DNA from: Planctomycetota bacterium
GTDB taxonomy: Bacteria; Planctomycetota; Planctomycetia; Pirellulales; Lacipirellulaceae
Assembly: GCA_013286045.1 (NCBI GenBank)
Contig: JABDGM010000013.1
Location: forward strand, 930 to 64,683
Direction: 5' to 3'
DNA length: 63,754 nucleotides
The translations under genes and the position numbers were made by a program. Shown here one piece after another: positions 24,801 to 33,406 of the stretch (the first letter of the stretch is position 1; each line of letters opens with the position of its first letter). A model generated the notes under the pieces. That model had not been told where the DNA came from. It made no database searches and saw only the letters and a list, made by a program, of their open reading frames with translations.

Positions 24801-27595
24801 AAAAGAAGGCAGGAAAACCACCGCAGATTTATACGTTCAAGTACGATACCACCAAAGGGAATTATGAGGGTCACTACTACGCCAGTGACTCCGACGGCAG
24901 CGAAAATCCGAATATCGCGTACGACAAGCCGCTCGATGGCAGTTTTGACCGGCCCGTGGCGCCGGAAATGATGCGCGTTGGCACGGTGCCGAATTACCGA
25001 ACGCTTCATCTGCAACGGCTCGCTAACCCGACGTTGCCATGGAATCCGCCGCCGGGACAGTTTTTCGAGCCAGCTCCGACTGCAGTCAACCCAGCGGCTC
25101 AGTCGGATATGTATCGGCCTAACATGCCGATCAATCCGTATCGTACGATTGATACCGCCAGCGTGAACGTAACCGCGTTCAATGGCGCGAGTGAGAACGC
25201 CGAGTCGTCGTATCCGAAGGATTCGCCGGCCGCGAATGCCCAAGTTGATTTTCTTCAAATGCGTCCCTGGGTGATAACCGAGCAAGACGTCAACGCCACG
25301 AACAGTAAACCGGGGTACGCCAAAGGATTTAAAGACGGTAAGCAAGTGTTTGCGTTCCGCTCCTCGGAACGTGGCGGATGGGCACGGCTCAATATGTCGG
25401 GCGTAATGGCGCCAAGTGGTCTGCCTTCGCAGCAGCGTGTGTTGTGGGCGCAAGAGCCCGCGATGACGACGCTCAGTTATCAAACGCCCGCAAATGTGAC
25501 CCAGAGGGCCTTATTTGATCTTACGCCGAACCGCTCGTTTACGATGATGCAGAAGGAAGTAGCGGGACAAATCAGAACCGATGAAAGCATCCAACCCAAT
25601 CATGTTGATATGGTGATGGAGCAGACGCTCGGATTCGGTAATAAGAGCTTTGGCCTGTTGTTCGATAAGCGAGGCGCGATTCAACCCGCTCGAGTGTCAT
25701 CGCTGAATCCACAGAATTACAGCGCGCTCGTAAATTCCGTCGCTAGCTCCACGGCTCCCACCCCTGCTTCTATCGGTTCGCCCGCTCCATTTAACTTTAC
25801 TTGGGATACGAGCGCTACGAACGATACAAAAGATCACCCGGATAATAAGGTCAAGCTAGAAATGAAGGCGGCGGTGACGTCGACCAATCCATGGCTGGCC
25901 TGGAATAACCGGCCTTATGTTAGCGCAGAAGAGTTGATGAATGTGCCGATGGCTTCGCAAGCGGCGTTGTTGAAGCAGTATTCGACTAGTGATCCAAACG
26001 CGTTGCCGGCCAATCGTCCGAATCCTTATGGCCTGTCAGAGATGGGCGTCAAGCCGACGCTAGCGAACAGTTACTTGATGGTCTTTAACGCAGTGCGCTG
26101 GGCGACGATTCAAGCGCCGTTCGGTCAATTGCCGAACGTTTTTGCATCGTCGAGTGCAGGCCTGCCCGGTTCGGCCGCAAGCCAGCCTGCGGACGTAGTG
26201 CGTGATTGGGACTTAAATCCAACATCGCTTCCGTCGGGGTACGTTGTATCCGGAGTACCTGTTCGTTTTGACAGGAAAACCGGCAACCAAATTCTTCCAG
26301 ACGCTGGTCCTACGACGGATGCAGATCCTAGAACAGATGGAGACGTTCGGCCATATGGCGCGCCGAACTTCTACCGCATCTTAGACTACGTCCAGGTTCC
26401 ATCTCGTTTTGTCGGTACGGATACGATGCTGAATGCTGAGACGTTTAATGATGTGCCGGGAGTTGATGACTCGAAGAATATCATCGGATCTGAAGTGGGT
26501 AGTGATATCACGGGCCCAACCGATCCACGATTGAACTTTCAACCGCCGTTCAACAAAGTCTCGCTGGAGCGCGATCCTGGGAAGGTGAATCTCAATACCG
26601 TGACGGGCCGACGGATTCCAAGCACAGCGACGGCGCCGGCTCAAATTTGGTCGGAAGTCTACGATGGAATCATGCATCGGATTCACGATGCCAATTCGTT
26701 GGCAACGCAACTTGCTCAGCCGGGCCCCGCGTGGCGCGATGTGGTACTCAGTCGGCGCGGATACGTACAGTTCAACGCTGCAACCACACCTCCGCCACCT
26801 CAGCCGACGCCAGTTGATAAACCCGGCGCCGGTCCGCCGGATGTATTTCAATTCGGCCTCAATCCGCTTTATCCGACAATCTTTGCGAATCCGTTTCGCT
26901 CGTCCGACGCAGGGGATTTGGTGCCTTTACCGCAAATGATGCAATTCGGGGTCGACGCATCGTTATTGCGAAAGCATCCCTATGATCGAGCGCCAGATGC
27001 AAAAGGCGTTTTTCAGCCGTGGGGACCTTCGCCGATGAATTTTGGCGACACTCGCGATGCCGGATTTGGCGCAAATGAAATTATTTCCGCGAAAGTAACT
27101 CCTGCGACCTTTGGTGCAATCCCCAACGATGACCCCTTGAAACGAGATATTCTGCCTCTCTTTAGTGAAGCGCGCGGGGACGCCTTCTCCGACACAACCC
27201 GCAACCCGTACATGATGTACCAGCCGATGAGCCGGCTCGGCAACTTGGTAACCAATCATTCCAACGTGTATGCCGTGTGGATCACGGTCGGGTACTTCGA
27301 AGTCGAGAAGGCACCGGATTGGAATGATCCAGACGCAAATACTCGAGCGACCGTGCAAGCTCGCTTTGGCGGCGATGGCAAAGCAGGCTCGCCAGCCACG
27401 ATCGCCGCCCAGGCACTTTACAATCGTGTGTACCCAGATGGTTACATGCTTGGCAAAGAGCTCGGCAGCGATACGGGCGACATCAAGCGGCCGCGCGGGT
27501 TCTACATCATCGATCGCACGGAGCCGGTCGGCTTCCAGCCGGGCGAAGATTTGAATGTGGAAAAAATGATCCGGCTGCGTCGCCGCATTCAATAG
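18854..27595 (+). CDS. Giant GspK-like tip pseudopilin, 2,913 residues
   Basis: I chose ATG 18854 (AGAGAGG at 18842-18848 is a good Shine-Dalgarno site); an in-frame GTG lies at 18809. The N-terminus has a prepilin-like signal, RRG then VLMLVVLSMLVLFMLIGTAF, without Glu at +5, as is usual for GspK, the tip subunit. Standard GspK is about 300 residues; this is almost ten times longer. Visible landmarks: DVDNDNDGVPDSVWVDIGD and LDSRLNVNAHG near 605-660; an Asp/Asn/Gly-rich block near 1180-1226 (DNNGDGVVDDP, LDINGNGTWD, LDLNGDGKY) that looks like tandem calcium-binding loops; VELYNPW near 1550; DPGKVNLNTV near 2575, similar to the INxNTA segment of GspK; and a C-terminus FYIIDRTEPVGF...LRRRI that I recall from large planctomycete proteins. 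No internal frameshift is apparent. It would be exported through the inner membrane and sit at the pseudopilus tip or remain cell-surface bound. Confidence 0.8.
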   Translation: MWTSRPTRQRSAEARPFRSPAARRSSRRGVLMLVVLSMLVLFMLIGTAFLMSSSQEHKTATAAAKDKRLGNNATKLLDRALLGAVRDTENPYSVIRYHSLLRDIYGTNGFQGAIYCPDKGKVNPDKINGRVTSYPGASATTPPGPRGLTNGQFIDIYVRALAWDSAATPPTSLDDPQTTTNENSGPQQLIQPDRRHILKLDRDPLGAGQLYAMPLTKGYFNGQLMTITSGPAAGQTTRILDYEVEQELSSDGITSLNFTDPSRSTGSSPVFTRIFRFRVMAFQRADGGPLQISTDTTRSQEIVDLAGVPNLIPPATFMVNGRAFSGTGVGYDPYAQIGTPRLSALEVVQMGTKKPVPMPVALLPNSVYAFLSDPNPDPAAADIRGIFDYNAVTGVATPLNPKLTTGLSQTDATARVQKWLYPSFVGLGGANESYDAADFQNMGLALQTVTPRAQGRVVQGDTTNQVTLSAVDPSVDRTKFLRLDLEDLPLPSFHRPDLVNYWFHQLLGLLTDPNGDYKLPPDLAVQSIIDPYPAPSNQLRSGLSQDAASLITAVKRKVMMRPLREDHPDFNGSNQLSTPTGLPTSQLTLGSFPNYAISIPYWEAVGPWDVDNDNDGVPDSVWVDIGDPVQEAEDGTRYKPLYAYLIVDLDSRLNVNAHGLADDIVSPLDDPTRRSFFDPNTAGNLAHDTTNTSPNLQRSTLQLSRGLGYGPAEISLRPVFPIPEINSSTQPAANRVEVAGPIDSYATVLFGRQKLDTSSIAGRYGFDPNLNYPRLSNGDVATAASNYRYSPILKTEPAWSPRWNTGEMAMPSLAAQLKFFDYPYSFDQSTYFNVLNKSNYGQASWYKQSSFGTPPDLKGRYALGLDYSGQPVFEVANDVNPNTATLPAPSALNAPIYPLNQQLPFNLLARSPYELDLTSAKRRDSSGMSFSDVNTAFTNSVDLTIDGTGGLNDDAAFSPSDLEKVLRGWDPDIGTLPSRLWDSVDAFDPLKLIRFLPNNTANFANDMLDPTNRSIGAPAIGQQASPEMMTGAQQMASINRRLVTTDSYDLPVANQTMPAYVSDFGADGVPGRRGLTGTKLNDVDTDDFQTIVGVPRAQAKIVDLLYYRVWLEARRFIMRTQGLVESGPSNSLDSLSADNYRSFLVAVKTRADFVFSRLASDLLAPEVIAGKKMDLNRPFGDGKDNNGDGVVDDPLEAGEPFLDINGNGTWDVGEPFLDLNGDGKYNSPQDGMWPQLWPAPAGNGTLAEPISFDYTQGHAEPIHAAVVKALNQTIQGGVRNLESQGRQLFARHLYCLMLLLVDENYIAPWDENDPQILTYMVNERNKLTSPNLKSPATGPPLTPAEADLVVKRKLTCRMIAQWAINVVDARDPDSIMTPFEYDENPWDGWGVWDDNWIGDLGDNKNKAAFKIQKDPTKATFFPLDGDPATDENNGWVIDWSLANSTNKWAKTLTQLLVKQSQPVNLDTTSQQYNPPLITHPLLQTRGVVWGAERPELLMTETFAFHDRRVEDLQGLEGMNGFIKDYDSKTDTQHTKDPDGDQRLRPRGSLFVELYNPWSPQGQFPAELYSRLDSTTGYVPKYYSQAIPQNPNQKDGVELGRLSNYAWDENNNKLTLDPTTVSSTVNIKRSPVWRILVVEEWPTYRNSDEVDGKRSDETFNDTYKNSAGFKSAQTIYNAARDKVKAWNPTISPTSPFRPSDPDFDAGFSAGFLPKQKANGQNVFEVQFPWTEREFYFTTDKSPLLNSTQIKNLFDHTPDHDYSKNVFKLRLPYRTVKITYGTDAPQTSPLPKQGQMQRFISPDLELSTNRPATDEPIAPIAPGRYGVIGSAGARYSAGPIDTGLSATPFVTAVGRKNDSTIKDGDTPKPADVMQTRRIELHPSNNSEWTQVVIGGNGGDPKDEVNPSYLASGVTDQLDPTTVELGRDNEMMFDQALTKVKNVTQPAADGTAQYYQPSVAIPVAGMNVSEPAWGYSAREYEAAEQEKKAGKPPQIYTFKYDTTKGNYEGHYYASDSDGSENPNIAYDKPLDGSFDRPVAPEMMRVGTVPNYRTLHLQRLANPTLPWNPPPGQFFEPAPTAVNPAAQSDMYRPNMPINPYRTIDTASVNVTAFNGASENAESSYPKDSPAANAQVDFLQMRPWVITEQDVNATNSKPGYAKGFKDGKQVFAFRSSERGGWARLNMSGVMAPSGLPSQQRVLWAQEPAMTTLSYQTPANVTQRALFDLTPNRSFTMMQKEVAGQIRTDESIQPNHVDMVMEQTLGFGNKSFGLLFDKRGAIQPARVSSLNPQNYSALVNSVASSTAPTPASIGSPAPFNFTWDTSATNDTKDHPDNKVKLEMKAAVTSTNPWLAWNNRPYVSAEELMNVPMASQAALLKQYSTSDPNALPANRPNPYGLSEMGVKPTLANSYLMVFNAVRWATIQAPFGQLPNVFASSSAGLPGSAASQPADVVRDWDLNPTSLPSGYVVSGVPVRFDRKTGNQILPDAGPTTDADPRTDGDVRPYGAPNFYRILDYVQVPSRFVGTDTMLNAETFNDVPGVDDSKNIIGSEVGSDITGPTDPRLNFQPPFNKVSLERDPGKVNLNTVTGRRIPSTATAPAQIWSEVYDGIMHRIHDANSLATQLAQPGPAWRDVVLSRRGYVQFNAATTPPPPQPTPVDKPGAGPPDVFQFGLNPLYPTIFANPFRSSDAGDLVPLPQMMQFGVDASLLRKHPYDRAPDAKGVFQPWGPSPMNFGDTRDAGFGANEIISAKVTPATFGAIPNDDPLKRDILPLFSEARGDAFSDTTRNPYMMYQPMSRLGNLVTNHSNVYAVWITVGYFEVEKAPDWNDPDANTRATVQARFGGDGKAGSPATIAAQALYNRVYPDGYMLGKELGSDTGDIKRPRGFYIIDRTEPVGFQPGEDLNVEKMIRLRRRIQ

Positions 27596-27612
27596 CCTCG
27601 ATTTCAATCCAC

Positions 27613-27682
27613 CCACGATGGCACGACGGACACGACGTTGAATCCGCTTTCTCGTCGTGCCCGTTGTGCCGTCGTGGTTTTT
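27613..27682 (+). terminator. Terminator-like hairpin with 8-bp periodic arms after the giant gene
   Basis: Arms of 25 bp: 27613-27637 (CCACGATGGCACGACGG...) and 27653-27677 (CGTCGTGCCCGTTGTGCC...), complementary with about three mismatches, followed by TTTTT (27678-27682). The arms themselves repeat with an 8-bp period (CACGATGG, CACGACGG). It probably ends the secretion operon. Confidence 0.8.
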
Positions 27683-27726
27683 CGCTTCTGATATTCTATT
27701 ATCTCAAGTGAAAAGGCCGAGCGCCA

Positions 27727-28299
27727 TTGAGCTCCGAAATCTCTAACGCCGATTCGAACAGTTCGCCGGAGTCCGGTGCGCGCGGATCGTTTTGGGTGTT
27801 AGTCCTGCTGCTGGGCGTGGCGGTCGCCATCTTGGTAACACTGCAAGCGCGGCGGCCGAAGACACCGAACGAATTTTCGGGCCTGCCGTTGCCGCCCCTC
27901 GAAGTCGACGGGTGGATCAACACCGAGAAGCCGCTCACGGCCGCCGATTTGCAGGGCAAGATCGTACTGGTCGACTATTGGGCTACGTGGTGCGGACCGT
28001 GTATGCGCAGCATGCCCGAGATCATCCGCTTCAACAAGCAACACCAGGAACTGGGCGTGAAAGTGGTCGGTTTCACTTCGGAAAACGGACCGGCGGTGCA
28101 GCATGTCAAGAATTACGTGGAATCGAAGGACGGCATCGATTGGCCGATCGCGTACGGAGCGGGATTGGTGTACCAAAAGATGGGAATTGAAGGCATTCCA
28201 ACGTACGTGCTTTACGATCGCACGGGCACCAGCGTTTGGGGCGGCCACACGCTCGACGGAATCGAGCAGTACGTGGCGCGAGAATTAGCAAAGCAGTGA
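27727..28299 (+). CDS. Membrane-anchored TlpA/ResA-type thioredoxin
   Basis: 190 residues: a short polar N-terminus, one membrane anchor (FWVLVLLLGVAVAILVTLQ, about 21-39), then a thioredoxin-like domain with VLVDYWATWCGPCMRSMPE (redox motif WCGPC) and the cis-proline segment GIEGIPTYVLYD. Such proteins reduce or maintain disulfides of exported proteins, often in cytochrome c maturation, on the outer side of the membrane. The start is a TTG at 27727; no better in-frame start precedes the membrane anchor. It lies 45 bp after the terminator of the secretion locus, so co-regulation is not implied, though cysteine-containing exported proteins are encoded nearby. Confidence 0.85.
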   Translation: MSSEISNADSNSSPESGARGSFWVLVLLLGVAVAILVTLQARRPKTPNEFSGLPLPPLEVDGWINTEKPLTAADLQGKIVLVDYWATWCGPCMRSMPEIIRFNKQHQELGVKVVGFTSENGPAVQHVKNYVESKDGIDWPIAYGAGLVYQKMGIEGIPTYVLYDRTGTSVWGGHTLDGIEQYVARELAKQ

Positions 28300-28412
28300 G
28301 GAGCGATGTGCCGTCGCATTTCCCGTTCGTGCTTGATCTTTAGAGGCCTAATTCTATCGACAAGAAATCAAATCATCGCATTTGACCGCGACGAATTCAA
28401 CGATCTTCCCCA

Positions 28413-30047
28413 ATGGAATCGCGAGCGAAAACTGCACTCGGAATTGATTTCGGGACCGAGTCGGTGCGCGCACTGTTGGTCGATTTACATGGAACCGAAA
28501 GAGGCTCGGCCGTCGTTCGGTACTCGCACGGACAGATCATCGATGAACTCCCCACGGACCCTGGCAAAAAGCTGCCGGCCGATTTTGCTCTGCAGCATCC
28601 GCAAGATTGGATGGATAGCGCGACGCAAGCCGTTCGGGCGGCCGTCGATAAGTCCGGCAGGGCGGCGAGCGACATCATCGGCATCGGTGTGGATTTCACC
28701 AGCTGCACGATGCTACCGACGTTTGCAGATGGTCGCCCGCTATGCCTGAGCGAGCAATTCGCCAAACGCCCGCTCGCCTGGCCGAAGCTTTGGAAGCATC
28801 ACGGAGCGAAAGCGCAAGCCGATCGCATGAACGCAGTCGCGCACAGCCGCGACGAAGCCTTTCTCAATCGTTATGGCGGAACGATCAGCCTGGAGTGGTT
28901 CTTTCCGAAGGTTCTCGAAACAATCGAGAACGATGCCGAAACGGCAACGGCCGCTGAAGTATGGCTCGAAGCCGGCGATTGGTTCGTGTGGCAATTGGTA
29001 GGCGGGGCCGCGGCCGAACTTCCGCGATCAACATGCCAGGCCGGTTACAAAGCGTTGTGGTCGGCCGAGGAAGGTTTTCCAAAACCAGGATTTTTTGAGG
29101 CCGTTCATCCGCAACTTGCAGAAGTCGTCGCGAAAAAAATGCCCGGGCGGTTCGTCGCCCCCGGCCAGCTTGCTGGTCACCTCACTGAAGCGATGGCTCA
29201 AGCACTCGGCCTCAAGCCCGGCACGCCCGTTAGCGCGGCCGTCATCGACGCCCATGCCGGCGTTCCCGGCGCAGGCGCTGCCGAAGCGGGCGTACTTGTG
29301 ATGGTGCTCGGCACGAGCAGTTGTCACATGCTAAATGCCGAGCAATTTCGGCCCGTGCAAGGCGTCGCAGGCATCGTAAAAGACGGTATTCTTCCCGGTT
29401 ACTATGGTTACGAAACCGGCCAGGCGGCCGTTGGGGACGCCTTCGATTGGCTCCGCGCCACTCTTGGTCATGAAAATCACAACAAATTAGCGGGCGAAGC
29501 AGCAACGCTTCCGCCGGGGGCGGATGGAGTCCGCTCGATCGATTGGATGAATGGCTGTCGGACGCCGCTCATGAATGGCAGTCTCACCGGGTCGTTCACC
29601 GGTCTCAAACTTCGACACGGCGCCGCGCACTTGTATCGTGCGTTGTTAGAAGGATCGGCATTTGGCTTGCGCTGGATTGTCGAAACAATGCGCAACGGCG
29701 GGCTTCCAGTTAACGGCTTCGTCGCTACCGGGGGCCTGCCGCACCACAATCCGCTCATTGTTCAAATTTATGCAGACGTGCTCGGCGAACCCATCTCCGT
29801 TCACCCTTGCCAATATGGCCCTGCGCTCGGTGCCGCCATTTTGGGAGCGCTCGCCGCGGGTCACGACGTGAACGGCTTTGCGTCGTCTGCCTCCGTTATC
29901 GAATCGATGGCCGGCACGCGCGACGACAATCCTAAGCGCCGATCGAGAGTCTACCATCCCAACGCACTGCATCGGCAGGCGTTCCAAACTGCCTACGACG
30001 ATTACCGACAATTGACCCAGATCTTTGCCGAACGAGTTAGCGTATGA
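28413..30047 (+). CDS. araB: Ribulokinase (FGGY family)
   Basis: 544 residues, near the size of AraB (566). The N-terminal phosphate loop [15 protein letters not shown], the substrate segment [48 protein letters not shown] and the C-terminal [24 protein letters not shown] are ribulokinase-type. It phosphorylates ribulose (L- or D-) to ribulose 5-phosphate in the cytoplasm. Its stop overlaps the start of the isomerase gene by 4 bp (ATGA), so the two form a translationally coupled operon. No L-ribulose-5-phosphate epimerase is present nearby. No Shine-Dalgarno site is obvious at ATG 28413. Confidence 0.9.
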   Translation: MESRAKTALGIDFGTESVRALLVDLHGTERGSAVVRYSHGQIIDELPTDPGKKLPADFALQHPQDWMDSATQAVRAAVDKSGRAASDIIGIGVDFTSCTMLPTFADGRPLCLSEQFAKRPLAWPKLWKHHGAKAQADRMNAVAHSRDEAFLNRYGGTISLEWFFPKVLETIENDAETATAAEVWLEAGDWFVWQLVGGAAAELPRSTCQAGYKALWSAEEGFPKPGFFEAVHPQLAEVVAKKMPGRFVAPGQLAGHLTEAMAQALGLKPGTPVSAAVIDAHAGVPGAGAAEAGVLVMVLGTSSCHMLNAEQFRPVQGVAGIVKDGILPGYYGYETGQAAVGDAFDWLRATLGHENHNKLAGEAATLPPGADGVRSIDWMNGCRTPLMNGSLTGSFTGLKLRHGAAHLYRALLEGSAFGLRWIVETMRNGGLPVNGFVATGGLPHHNPLIVQIYADVLGEPISVHPCQYGPALGAAILGALAAGHDVNGFASSASVIESMAGTRDDNPKRRSRVYHPNALHRQAFQTAYDDYRQLTQIFAERVSV

Positions 30048-31714
30048 GCCAATACGATGGCAAAAACGACCTGGCCGCGAAGACCGTTTATCTCGTCGCG
30101 AGCGGCGACTTGCGGCCGAGCGCGAATCGCGCCTGCTGGCCCGCTCAAAAGGAAATGGAGCGGTTGCTCGCCAGCGCGATCGAGAACTGCGGGTATAAGG
30201 TCATCCGCGCTCACCACGAGAGTCCGGAGTCGGGCCACGGGTTTATCGCCAGCCAGCGCGAGGGAATCGAAGTCTTCCGCCGAATTCCCCCGCAAGCGCC
30301 TTTAATCGTTGCTGAAGCCGCGTGGCAGTATTCGCATCATGTGCTGGCGGGTCTTACTACTCACCGTGGCCCAATCCTTACGGTCGCCAACTGGTCGGGC
30401 CAATGGCCGGGACTCGTCGGCATGCTAAACCTCAACGGGTCGCTGACGAAGGCCGGCGTTCCTTACTCCACGCTGTGGAGCGAAAAATTTGACGACGCTT
30501 ATTTTTTGAATCGGCTCCGCGATTGGCTCGCCACCGGCATTTGCGACCACGACACTTCGCACGTCCATCCGCTCACCGAGTTGGAACTCAGCAATACCGC
30601 GGTCGCACTGGGACAGAAGCTCGCGCTCGAATTGCGGCGAGACAAGGCGATCATGGGCGTTTTCGATGAAGGTTGCATGGGAATGTTTAATGCGATCATT
30701 CCCGACCAGCAACTCCACGCGACCGGCGTGTTCAAGGAGCGATTGAGTCAATCGGCGCTCTACTACGAAACGACCCAAGTTAGTGATGACGAGGCCGCCG
30801 AGGTTCGCGTCTGGCTTGATCGCAAGGGGATGCGCTTCCACACAGGGTCTGACCACGCGAAGGACCTCACTGAACAGCAGATTCTGTTGCAGTGCAAAAT
30901 GTACATCGCAGCCGTGCGAATTGCGGACGACTTCGGCTGCGATCTTATCGGCATTCAATATCAACAAGGGCTGAAAGATCTGCTTCCGGCGAGCGATCTT
31001 GTCGAAGGGATGCTCAACAACGGCGATCGGCCCCCGGTCCGTAGCCGCGATAGCAACCGCATCCTGTTCGAAGGCAAACCGTTGATCCACTTCAATGAAG
31101 TTGACGAGTGCGCCGGTCTCGACGCGCTAATCACGAGCCGCGTGCAAGGCGCCACGAGTCAGCCGCTCGAGACGACTTTGCACGACGTTCGGTGGGGCGA
31201 TGCCGACCACTCAGGAACGACAAAGCACTATGTGTGGGTGTTGGAAATTAGCGGTTCGGCGCCACCGGCCCATTTTTCGGGCGGCTGGTCGGGCGCCGAA
31301 GGCTTCCGCCAACCAGCGATGTACTTTCCGAACGGCGGCAGTACGCTCCGCGGCATTTCTCGCCCGGGCGAAATCGTCTGGTCGCGAATCTATCTTGATA
31401 AAGACGTGCTCACCATGGACATCGGTCGAGGCTCCGCCATCGAGCTACCACGCGAGGAAACCGAGCGGCGCTGGAAATCGACGACACAAGAATGGCCGAT
31501 TATGCATGCCGTCTTACACGGAATTTCGCGCGATCAATTCATGGCGCAACACAAAGCTAATCACGTACAAGTCGTGTATTGCGACGATGCCGAATCAGCC
31601 GATTTGACGCTGCAGGTGAAAGCCGCCATGGGGGATGCCCTTCGCATTCGCGTCAACGTCTGCGGTGACGCGATCCGCCACGTCTCACGGGCTTCCCAAG
31701 CCAATTCCCCTTAA
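30044..31714 (+). CDS. L-fucose/L-arabinose isomerase-fold sugar isomerase
   Basis: 556 residues. Features of the FucI/AraA fold: [22 protein letters not shown] at the start, [39 protein letters not shown] in the first domain, [18 protein letters not shown] (a probable metal-ligand Glu), [15 protein letters not shown] (a probable metal-ligand Asp) and the C-terminal [14 protein letters not shown] containing the expected His. It would interconvert an aldose and a ketose in the cytoplasm. Coupling to ribulokinase suggests the product is a ribulose, for example from arabinose, but fucose-type substrates are also possible. The overlap ATGA with araB indicates equal expression. Which aldose is used cannot be read from the sequence. 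Confidence 0.8.
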   Translation: MSQYDGKNDLAAKTVYLVASGDLRPSANRACWPAQKEMERLLASAIENCGYKVIRAHHESPESGHGFIASQREGIEVFRRIPPQAPLIVAEAAWQYSHHVLAGLTTHRGPILTVANWSGQWPGLVGMLNLNGSLTKAGVPYSTLWSEKFDDAYFLNRLRDWLATGICDHDTSHVHPLTELELSNTAVALGQKLALELRRDKAIMGVFDEGCMGMFNAIIPDQQLHATGVFKERLSQSALYYETTQVSDDEAAEVRVWLDRKGMRFHTGSDHAKDLTEQQILLQCKMYIAAVRIADDFGCDLIGIQYQQGLKDLLPASDLVEGMLNNGDRPPVRSRDSNRILFEGKPLIHFNEVDECAGLDALITSRVQGATSQPLETTLHDVRWGDADHSGTTKHYVWVLEISGSAPPAHFSGGWSGAEGFRQPAMYFPNGGSTLRGISRPGEIVWSRIYLDKDVLTMDIGRGSAIELPREETERRWKSTTQEWPIMHAVLHGISRDQFMAQHKANHVQVVYCDDAESADLTLQVKAAMGDALRIRVNVCGDAIRHVSRASQANSP

Positions 31715-32072
31715 TTCGAAAAAACTAATCCGCTGCTCAGCCAGCAGTAGCGACCAGCTCTTGGATTGAAAGTTGCACGCAACCTCGTCCAATCGCTGCT
31801 CGGATTTGACCGTGCGACTATTCAGACATGCCTCACGGAAGGGGGCGGTCCCTCCTTTGCCAGCGGCATGCGCAAGAGTGTCAAGGGCACTGAATCAAAC
31901 ACCGCGAGGCCTTTGGACTTACAATTGCACGCCGGAAACACAATCAAACGGCCAACCCCATGGTCAACATTCTTCTCAACCGCAACAATTCGTACCTACG
32001 CCGCGAACCGACGCCATGCGGTGTTTGTCACTAACGGCGTCATTTGGATCAGGACGGGAAGCAGGTAGCCGG
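31715..32072. other. Intergenic region before the MFS pseudogene
   Basis: 358 bp without a supported gene. Near its left end CTGCT (31733-31737) pairs with AGCAG (31743-31747) inside a larger imperfect CGCT...AGCG frame, possibly the end of the araB operon transcript, but no T run follows. GCAGGTAG (32061-32068) serves as a Shine-Dalgarno site for ATG 32073. I see no riboswitch or repeat. Confidence 0.4.
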
Positions 32073-33378
32073 ATGGCCTCTACAGAACTCGCCGCCGATT
32101 CATCCGGCGATCGGCGACGCGAGCAAATCGTGCTGCTCATTCTGGCAGCCGTTCAGTTCACGACGATCGTCGATTTCATGATCGTCATGCCGCTCGGCCC
32201 GCAGCTGATGCGGACGATGAACATCGATACCGCGCAGTTCGGCCTTGTCGTGTCGTCGTACACGTTTGCCGCGGGGATTGCTGGGTTGATTGCTTCGGCC
32301 ATCGCCGATCGCTTCGCCCGCCGCACGACATTCATGGTGCTCTATGCTGGCTTTTTAATTGGAACATTTTGTTGTGCGCTTGCGCCAGACTATCGCATGC
32401 TTATGCTCGCCCGCTTTATCACCGGCGCGTTCGGCGGCATTCTCGCCGGCATGTCGATGGCAATCATCGGCGACGTCTTCCCAGAAGAGCGCCGTGGCCG
32501 AGCGACCGGCTGGCTGATGACCGGCTTCGCGCTGGCCTCAGTGTTTGGCGTGCCAATGGGCATACGGATGGCACGTGCCGTTTGTCGCGCTGGCCATCGT
32601 CGGGAGCCCTGCTCTGTTCATCACGCCGTTCGCTATGTCGCGCCTGGATGGGCACGTGGGAAAGGTACATGCCCATCCGCTGCGCTCGATGGCCGAGACG
32701 TTTTCGCATGTGAATCATCTCAAAGCCTTTGCGCTCATCGTCATGCTGATGCTCGGAAGCTTCACAGTTTGGCCGCTTCTGCCAGCCTATCTCGAAGCGA
32801 ACGTTGGGATGGACGAAAAAACTCAGTTGCCCTGGGTCTATGTGGTGGGTGGTGTGCTCACGTTCTTCACCTCGCCGATTGTGGGCAAGATCGCAGATCA
32901 GTACGGCAAGTTGATTGTCTATCGCGTGCTGATTCCGATCTCGGCCGTGTTGCTCATCGTGATTACGCATTTGCCGCCAAGCCCGATGTACGTATCCTTG
33001 GCGGTGTTCGGTTTGCTGATGGTCTGCAACGTGGGCCGCATGATCGCGGCTATGGCTATGGTGACGAGCAGCGTCGTACCCCAGCGGCGTGGCGCGTTCC
33101 TGAGCGCGAACGCATCCGTACAACACATTGCAAGCGGATTGGGTGCGTTCCTCGGCACCTTAATCGTTAGCAGAGCTGTTGACGGCAAGATCGAGAACTT
33201 TGGCACGGTCGGCTGGGTCGCGGCGGCGGCTACGCTCTCGACAGTGTGGATCGCGTCGCGAATTCGCGTTGCCGATCAATCGCCAGTTTCGGCGGAGGCC
33301 ATGAGCTTTGCCGCGGCGGCCGAAGCGACTGCCGACGCTGGCGAGCCGATGTTCGGCTACAGCGAGATGCACGGCTGA
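32073..33378 (+). pseudogene. MFS transporter gene with an internal frameshift
   Basis: The first part, from ATG 32073, encodes a clear MFS start: LILAAVQFTTIVDFMIVMPLGPQL, then SSYTFAAGIAGLIASAIADRFARR and GAFGGILAGMSMAIIGDVFPEERRGRATGWLMTGFALASVFGVPMGI. At about 32566 the frame breaks: the following GWHVPFVALAIVGSPALF and the rest of the transporter, to the TGA at 33378, are in another frame. Relatives have about six extra residues between GVPxG and GWH, so a deletion of about 17 bp fits better than a single-base error. A sequencing or assembly error is still possible. An intact product would be a roughly 440-residue, 12-helix sugar/drug-type permease of the inner membrane. Its place after the sugar operon suggests sugar transport, but substrate is unknown. 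Confidence 0.8.
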
Positions 33379-33406
33379 GCGCCGACCCACCTCGCGACTT
33401 GCGCGG

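Noticed and set aside
24086-25483. Long minus-strand reading frame of 465 codons opposite the giant gene
   Set aside because: It is Arg/His-rich with no domain or ribosome-binding site, and lies wholly antisense to an unbroken, better-supported gene; typical of frame shadows in codon-biased sequence.
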